From NCBI GenBank assembly GCA_032620915.1, contig CP136052.1:1650501-1714500 (forward strand): a stretch of DNA of 64,000 bases. The letters run 5' to 3'. The position numbers and the translations under genes were made by a program. Every line of letters starts with the position of its first letter. The stretch's first letter is position 1. Under the pieces are notes generated by a model. It had not been told where the DNA came from. It saw only the letters and a list, made by a program, of their open reading frames with translations, and searched no databases. The DNA comes from Oscillospiraceae bacterium NTUH-002-81. GTDB lineage: Bacteria; Bacillota; Clostridia; Lachnospirales; Lachnospiraceae. Positions 59,832-64,000 of this stretch are shown one piece after another.

Positions 59832-61739
59832 ATGGCAATACTGAAATTTCGAAAAGGCAATTATATTTCGCTGAAAGGGAGCCGGGCGCAGGAGACGGCG
59901 GTAAATGTACCGGACGATCTGTTTATGAAATGCCCGGCCTGCGGAGAAACCTTGTACCGGCCGGACGTGGTGGAGCATGCGTATTGCTGCGGCAAATGCG
60001 GCAAATATTTTCGGCTGGGAGCCAGAAACCGTCTGCGGATGGTGCTGGATAAGGGAAGCTTTCAGGCGTGGGATGAGGGCATCCGGGAGCGCAATCCTTT
60101 GCAGGATGCGGCATACGGGGAAAAACTGGACAGCCTGAAAGGAAACAGTGGTCTGGATGAAGCGGTGATCACCGGTGTGGGTACCATCGGCGGTATCCGG
60201 TGCGCCATTGCCGTGTGGGACACCCGGTTTCTCATGGGAAGCATGGGCACGGTGGCGGGTGAAAAGCTGACCCGGGCCTTTGAGCGGGCCCAGCGGGAGC
60301 GGCTGCCCATTGTTGTGTTTGCCTGCTCCGGCGGAGCACGCATGCAGGAAGGGCTGGCCTCCCTCATGCAGATGGCCAAAACATCCGCAGCAGTAAAGCG
60401 GCACAGCGAGGCCGGCCTTTTGTACATTTCCGTGCTCACCGATCCCACCACCGGCGGCGTGACGGCCAGCTTTGCCATGCTGGGGGACATTATTCTGGCG
60501 GAGCCCGGCGCCCTCATCGGTTTTGCGGGCCCCCGGGTCATCGAACAGACCACCGGACAGAAGCTGCCGGAGGGCTTTCAGCGGGCGGAATTCCTGCTGG
60601 AACACGGGTTCGTGGATAACATTGTGGAGCGCCCCCAGCTGAAAGCGACACTGCATCAGCTGCTGCAGATGCATGGATATCCGGAAAACAGCGAATCTGC
60701 AAATAATCCGACGGCTGACAAGGCTGCCACTCATGCTGACAGGAAAGTAGATGTGGAAGGAATGGCGTTCGGACAGAAAAAGACAGAGCAAAGAGAGGCC
60801 GTATCCTGGGAACGAGCGGAAGCAGAAGGAAAGCGTGATTTCAAAAGAAGACAGGAGAAATGGGAAGCGTGCCAGCGAGAGACAGAACAAAGAATCCAGT
60901 GGGAAAAGGCAGCCGCAGATGAAGTTTGGGAAAGCAGTAACGACTTCTTCCCAGAGAAAAAAAGTGCCTGGGAGCGGGTGAAGCTGTCCCGCCGCAAAGA
61001 CCGGCTGACGGCGTTAGACTATATCAACGGTATTTTTGCGGATTTCACAGAACTGCACGGCGACCGGGGATGCCGGGATGACGCGGCCATTGTGGGCGGC
61101 ATCGGATTTTTCAACGGCCGTCCGGTGACGGTGATCGGTGTGCAAAAGGGAAAAAATACGAAGGAAAACCTTTGCCGGAATTTTGGCATGCCGTCCCCGG
61201 AAGGCTACCGGAAAGCACTGCGGCTTATGCAGCAGGCGGAAAAATTTGGCCGTCCCATTGTTACGTTTGTGGATACGCCGGGTGCTGCCTGCGGCATGGA
61301 GGCGGAAGAGCGGGGACAGGGAGAAGCCATCGCCAGAAATCTCCTGGAAATGTCAGCGCTGCGGGTACCGGTGCTTGCCATCATGATCGGGGAAGGCGGC
61401 AGCGGCGGCGCCCTGGCGCTGGCTGTGGCCAATGAAGTGTGGATGCTGGAAAATGCTACTTATTCCGTGCTCTCCCCCGAGGGCTTTGCTTCCATCCTGT
61501 GGAAGGACAGCCGCCGCAGTGCGGAAGCGGCCGAGCAGATGCGCATGGGAGCCGCCGAATTAAAAGAAATGGGTTTTGTAGAGAAAATCATCCCGGAATA
61601 CGGCCAGGCCCAGGAAAAGACCCGGGAGCCCATCTGCGCATTCCTGAAAAAAGAGCTGGAACTTTTCTGCCAGCGGTATGAACAGCTGTCACCTGCCATG
61701 CTGCCTGTTCAGCGCTATGAACGTTTTCGAAAAATGTAA
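59832..61739 (+). CDS. accDA: Acetyl-CoA carboxylase carboxyltransferase, fused beta and alpha subunits
   Basis: Transfers the carboxyl group from biotin to acetyl-CoA. The 635-residue chain joins two normally separate subunits. Residues 1-285 are AccD, with the zinc ribbon Cys34/Cys37/Cys53/Cys56 and [20 protein letters not shown]. Residues about 286-375 are a charged linker rich in Glu, Lys, Arg and Trp. Residues about 376-635 are AccA, with [35 protein letters not shown] and [20 protein letters not shown]. No internal stop, start with ribosome site, or frameshift separates the parts. It ends the fab operon. Fusion would fix a 1:1 ratio. Confidence 0.94.
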   Translation: MAILKFRKGNYISLKGSRAQETAVNVPDDLFMKCPACGETLYRPDVVEHAYCCGKCGKYFRLGARNRLRMVLDKGSFQAWDEGIRERNPLQDAAYGEKLDSLKGNSGLDEAVITGVGTIGGIRCAIAVWDTRFLMGSMGTVAGEKLTRAFERAQRERLPIVVFACSGGARMQEGLASLMQMAKTSAAVKRHSEAGLLYISVLTDPTTGGVTASFAMLGDIILAEPGALIGFAGPRVIEQTTGQKLPEGFQRAEFLLEHGFVDNIVERPQLKATLHQLLQMHGYPENSESANNPTADKAATHADRKVDVEGMAFGQKKTEQREAVSWERAEAEGKRDFKRRQEKWEACQRETEQRIQWEKAAADEVWESSNDFFPEKKSAWERVKLSRRKDRLTALDYINGIFADFTELHGDRGCRDDAAIVGGIGFFNGRPVTVIGVQKGKNTKENLCRNFGMPSPEGYRKALRLMQQAEKFGRPIVTFVDTPGAACGMEAEERGQGEAIARNLLEMSALRVPVLAIMIGEGGSGGALALAVANEVWMLENATYSVLSPEGFASILWKDSRRSAEAAEQMRMGAAELKEMGFVEKIIPEYGQAQEKTREPICAFLKKELELFCQRYEQLSPAMLPVQRYERFRKM

Positions 61740-61768
61740 TTGGGAAATGGGCGAGAATGTGGTATACT
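61740..61768 (+). promoter_or_regulatory. Promoter after accDA
   Basis: TTGGGA (61740-61745), 17 bases, TATACT (61763-61768). Confidence 0.55.
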
Positions 61769-61774
61769 GTAAAA

Positions 61775-61823
61775 TGCAAAAGAAAAATGAGCGACGTCGA
61801 AGACGACATTCATTTTTCTTGCA
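61775..61823 (+). repeat. Long hairpin after accDA
   Basis: TGCAAAAGAAAAATG pairs with CATTTTTCTTGCA (one bulged A), and GTCG-AAGA-CGAC lies inside. It may end fab transcription, although T residues lie in the stem rather than after it. Confidence 0.6.
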
Positions 61824-61830
61824 TCAACAG

Positions 61831-61881
61831 CGAACGAGCAGCCTGCGTCAGCAGGCAGTAAAGCACGTCAGTGCGGGTTCG
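61831..61881 (+). repeat. Three-way-junction intergenic element, copy 4
   Basis: Outer stem CGAAC/GTTCG; hairpin A CCTGC-GTCA-GCAGG; hairpin B GCAC-GTCA-GTGC. It shares AGCCTGCG and GTTCGTGAGA with copy 1. Confidence 0.7.
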
Positions 61882-61984
61882 TGAGATTGATATATAGGGA
61901 CACGCCTCGATATGAGCATAAAAGGGAAGCGCTAGCTTCACGATATGTGAATGGATAGATATAAAAAACAGGCAGGTGACAGCC

Positions 61985-62242
61985 GTGTGGATATGGGACA
62001 AAAAGCTGATCTACAGCGGGCCGGATAAGGGCCGTTTCTTTCGAATCCGAAAGGCGCTGGAGAAGGATGGCATCAAATATGAAGTGGCAATACAGAATCT
62101 GGAATATACGAAGCTTTTGACGCTGCGTCTCCTCGTTGGCAATCTGGGAAAAGAGGAGCCGGATTATAAATACTGGTTTTATATCCACGTCCACAAGAAG
62201 GATCAGGAGCGTGCCGAATACTGGGTGAGAAGAACACCGTGA
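61985..62242 (+). CDS. Small DUF2007-like protein, unknown function
   Basis: An 85-residue cytoplasmic protein (WIWDKKLIYSGPDKGRFFRI, then RKALEKDGIKYEV). The alternation of an N-terminal strand, a helix and a strand resembles the DUF2007-type putative signal-transducing domain, but the match is loose. The start is GTG at 61985, six to seven bases after AGGCAGGTG; the GTG at 61976 is part of that site. A promoter lies 220 bases upstream and a terminator overlaps the stop, so it is transcribed alone. Confidence 0.6.
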   Translation: MWIWDKKLIYSGPDKGRFFRIRKALEKDGIKYEVAIQNLEYTKLLTLRLLVGNLGKEEPDYKYWFYIHVHKKDQERAEYWVRRTP

Positions 62243-62284
62243 GAATCAGAGAGAGAAATCTTCCTGTTCTCACGGTGTTTTTTT
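62234..62284 (+). terminator. Terminator of the small gene
   Basis: A perfect 12-bp stem ACACCGTGAGAA/TTCTCACGGTGT followed by six T; it overlaps the stop codon. Confidence 0.9.
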
Positions 62285-62321
62285 GTATGATAGGAAATTG
62301 CGTCTTATCACACAAAAAGCG

Positions 62322-62412
62322 CTCCGCGAGATCGCACTGCGGCGGTACTGAATTATGTTGCAAATGCGACCCACCGCAAGCGGAGAATCCGGCAGTGTAG
62401 GATTCTTTTTTA
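62322..62412 (+). other. Structured intergenic stretch with nested stems and terminator
   Basis: Nested CTCCGC/GCGGAG (62322-62327 with 62380-62385), TGCGG/CCGCA and GTTGC-AAAT-GCGAC. A short GAATCC/GGATTC hairpin with T run (62385-62411) follows. No gene lies here. Confidence 0.5.
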
Positions 62413-62431
62413 TAATGTTGATATTCAACTG

Positions 62432-62495
62432 CTCTTAACTCAAATATTGCATCTTAACTTAAAAAGAGTTATAATACAGAAAAAAGAGTTAAGAT
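62432..62495 (+). promoter_or_regulatory. Promoter and repeated operator of the toxin-antitoxin pair
   Basis: TTGCAT (62447-62452), 17 bases, TATAAT (62470-62475). CTCTTAACT (62432), TCTTAACT (62452) and the inverted AGAGTTAAGA (62486-62495) surround the boxes, with a half-site AGAGTT at 62466. This fits autorepression by the helix-turn-helix product of the next gene. Confidence 0.65.
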
Positions 62496-62508
62496 TGCAG
62501 GTGATGAT

Positions 62509-63470
62509 ATGGAATATCTCAATAAAGTTCTTGGAATCAAGGTTATCTATGAGGATGTGGACTTTAAGCACTTACCCAATTTTATAGCCACAAGGTATCG
62601 CTTACAGATGGTTTCTATGAATGAGCAGAAGATGATTTTTCTTTATCCCAAGACAGAACTGGAGCAGATTGAAGTGTTGAAAAAGCATATTGCCCGGATA
62701 CAGAAAAAATGAGAATTTTCCCATTGTGCTGGTGCTAAAACAACTTAGCTATCGCCAGAAAGAATATTTGATTCGTGAGAAGATTCCTTTTATTGTAGAT
62801 GGAAAGCAAATTTATTTGCCCTTTATGGCGGTGTATTTGCAGGAACGGTGCAGCGCAGAAAAAAAGCCACGGGAAGAAATGCTTCCATCGGCGCAGATGC
62901 TTCTACTGCATTTCATTTATGGAGGCGCACAAGAACTATCCACAAGTCAAGCTGCGAAGGACTTGGAACTGACACCTACTTCTATATCAAGGGCATCGAG
63001 ACAACTTGAAGAAATGGGATTGCTGCATATCAGGAAAGCAGGTGTGCAGCGGATTTTTGCTCTCTGAGGATTCTCCGAAAACACTGTTCCAAAAAGCAGG
63101 AGATAAGTTGCTGAATCCAATAAAACGAACGGTTTATATTCCGGAAGAATTGGTGGGAACAGAGCTATTGGAAAGTGGATATTCGGCATTGGCAGAGTGT
63201 TCCATGCTGAACGCACCAAACGTCAAATACTATGCAACAGAAAGAATCTCTCAATGGAAAGATGTTATGACAAATAGCTTGCAAGATTCGCAGGTGCAAG
63301 TGGCCGTAGAGATGTGGAGATACAATCCCCGAAAATTGTCTATGCGAAATGTTGTAGACGAACTTTCGTTGGCATTGGCATTGAGAGAAGATGCAGATGA
63401 ACGAGTGGAAGAAGCAGTGGAAGAAATGCTGAATGAACTGTGGAGGAAGATAGATGGTTACAGGAATTGA
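62509..63470 (+). pseudogene. AbiEi-like helix-turn-helix antitoxin/regulator, two frameshifts
   Basis: Three overlapping frames together encode one protein of about 319 residues. The first 65 residues begin MEYLNKVLGIKVIYEDVD. The middle has a winged helix (ELSTSQAAKDLELTPTSISR, then QLEEMGLLHIRKAG). The C-terminal third is a helical domain beginning near KRTVYIPEELVG and rich in Glu (DERVEEAVEEMLNE). The breaks are in A6 at 62704-62709 and T5 at 63054-63058; one base fewer in each restores the frame through both. It overlaps the nucleotidyltransferase start by 16 bases. The context is that of an AbiE-type type IV antitoxin; the middle position of the helix-turn-helix is unlike classical AbiEi. 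Either a sequencing artefact or a decayed gene. Confidence 0.7.
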
Positions 63471-64000
63471 CAGCTTTAAGGAATGGTTCAAGGGCAGTGA
63501 AGAACAATACACCATCATTGGAGGAACGGCGTGTGACATTCTAATGACGGAAGAAGGACTGGACTTCCGAGCAACAAAGGACATTGACCTTGTTCTGATT
63601 ATAGAAGCAGTTGACGCGAATTTTGGAAAGAAATTCTGGGAATATGTAAAACAGGCTGGATATGAACATTGCGATAAAAGTTCGGGTGTGCCGCAGTTTT
63701 ATCGTTTCAGTCACCCAATCTCGAATCAGTATCCTGCGATGATTGAACTTTTCACGCGAAAGCTGGATGCCATCCAACTTCCAGAAGATGCAGTGCTAAC
63801 ACCGTTACCGATGGACGAAGATATTTCAAGTCTGTCTGCGATTCTTTTGGACGATGATTACTACGGATTTTTGAAGCAGGGAAAAGTCACTGTTGATGGA
63901 GTGACTGTTTTGGATGCGGCATATTTGATTCCATTTAAAGCAAAAGCGTGGATGGATTTGATAGATCGTAAGGCCGCAGGAGAACATGTTGATAGCAAAA
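63455..64000 (+). CDS. AbiEii-like nucleotidyltransferase toxin (cut by window edge)
   Basis: The first 182 codons of a nucleotidyltransferase. The motif YTIIGGTACDIL (about 24-35) is the GG loop, and FRATKDIDLVLII (about 44-56) supplies the DxD metal ligands. A further acidic residue is likely in AMIELFTRKL (about 95). This is the pattern of AbiEii/AbiGii toxins, which add nucleotides to tRNA or other targets and arrest growth, for example during phage infection. No stop is reached at 64000. It overlaps its upstream partner, as toxin-antitoxin pairs do. The target is unknown. Confidence 0.8.

Noticed and set aside
58710..60890. A 726-residue open frame antisense to accC and accDA
   Set aside because: It is the mirror of GC-rich codons in real genes; the plus strand carries unmistakable AccC and AccD. 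Similar long antisense frames at 9917-11707, 15824-17428 and 35624-37120 are rejected for the same reason.

Overview
The window is about 64 kb of moderately GC-rich (roughly 50-55%) DNA from an anaerobic, spore-forming Firmicute, most likely a Lachnospiraceae-type Clostridium. The evidence is the sporulation genes (cotJABC, a SpoVAF-type GerA protein), the order dgt-dnaG-rpoD-trmK-nif3, an infC-rpmI-rplT operon behind an attenuated leader, FabK-based fatty-acid synthesis, strong AGGAGG ribosome sites, and tRNAs without encoded CCA. Most of it is housekeeping chromosome; the accessory material is concentrated at 32.2-33.25 kb, 43.6-46.7 kb and 61.7-64 kb.

Layout. 0-6.6 kb: end of pyruvate kinase, infC-rpmI-rplT, a stand-alone eutH, tRNA-Asn, an SseB-like gene, a cytidylate-kinase-like gene, three tRNA-Leu genes each with its own promoter and terminator, and proB. 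6.6-9.8 kb: a divergent acyltransferase-like/DUF6320 pair and an HSL-type esterase. 9.9-18.8 kb: dgt-dnaG-rpoD-trmK-nif3, a TGS-nucleoside kinase and a membrane glycosyltransferase, followed by RNase P RNA. 19.3-26 kb: pyrBI, nitroreductase, a PH-domain protein, a CmpB-like membrane protein, an rRNA methyltransferase, pheA and a DUF815 ATPase. 26-32 kb: a two-component system divergent from a TlpA-MsrAB lipoprotein pair, then an unknown gene with lplA. 32.3-33.25 kb: a transcription unit with its own promoter and terminator but no recognisable gene; it holds two tiny ORFs and a threefold repeat. 33-43.5 kb: ppx-ppk1, a HAD phosphatase, fabH, spoVAF, degV, an SGNH hydrolase, an alpha/beta hydrolase and tRNA-Val. 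46.8-53 kb: a GDPD, an ftsW-type gene and feoAB with accessory genes. 53-61.7 kb: acpP-fabK-fabD-fabG-fabF-accB-fabZ-accC and a fused accD-accA. 62.4 kb to the end: an AbiE-like toxin-antitoxin pair.

The most interesting feature is at 43.67-46.71 kb. The spore-coat gene cotJC is split by a 1,944-bp insertion carrying a serine recombinase and an MBL-fold hydrolase. The two cotJC halves are separated by a short direct repeat (GGAAGC on the coding strand). Joining them at the repeat restores a continuous frame with a normal C-terminus. This is the architecture of a skin-like, sporulation-excised element, here in cotJC rather than sigK.

Other points. (1) FabT-like palindromes (TTTGAnnnTCAAA) sit at both the fabH and acpP promoters, linking two loci 15 kb apart. 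(2) AccD and AccA are one polypeptide. (3) infC starts with AUU behind an attenuator with two visible alternative pairings. (4) One tRNA-Leu has an AAG anticodon. (5) Four intergenic elements fold as three-way junctions with compensatory stem changes. (6) Five genes carry six +1 shifts, each in a homopolymer run; these look more like sequencing or assembly errors than biology, so those genes should be treated as probably intact. No CRISPR array, rRNA gene, replication origin or complete prophage was seen.
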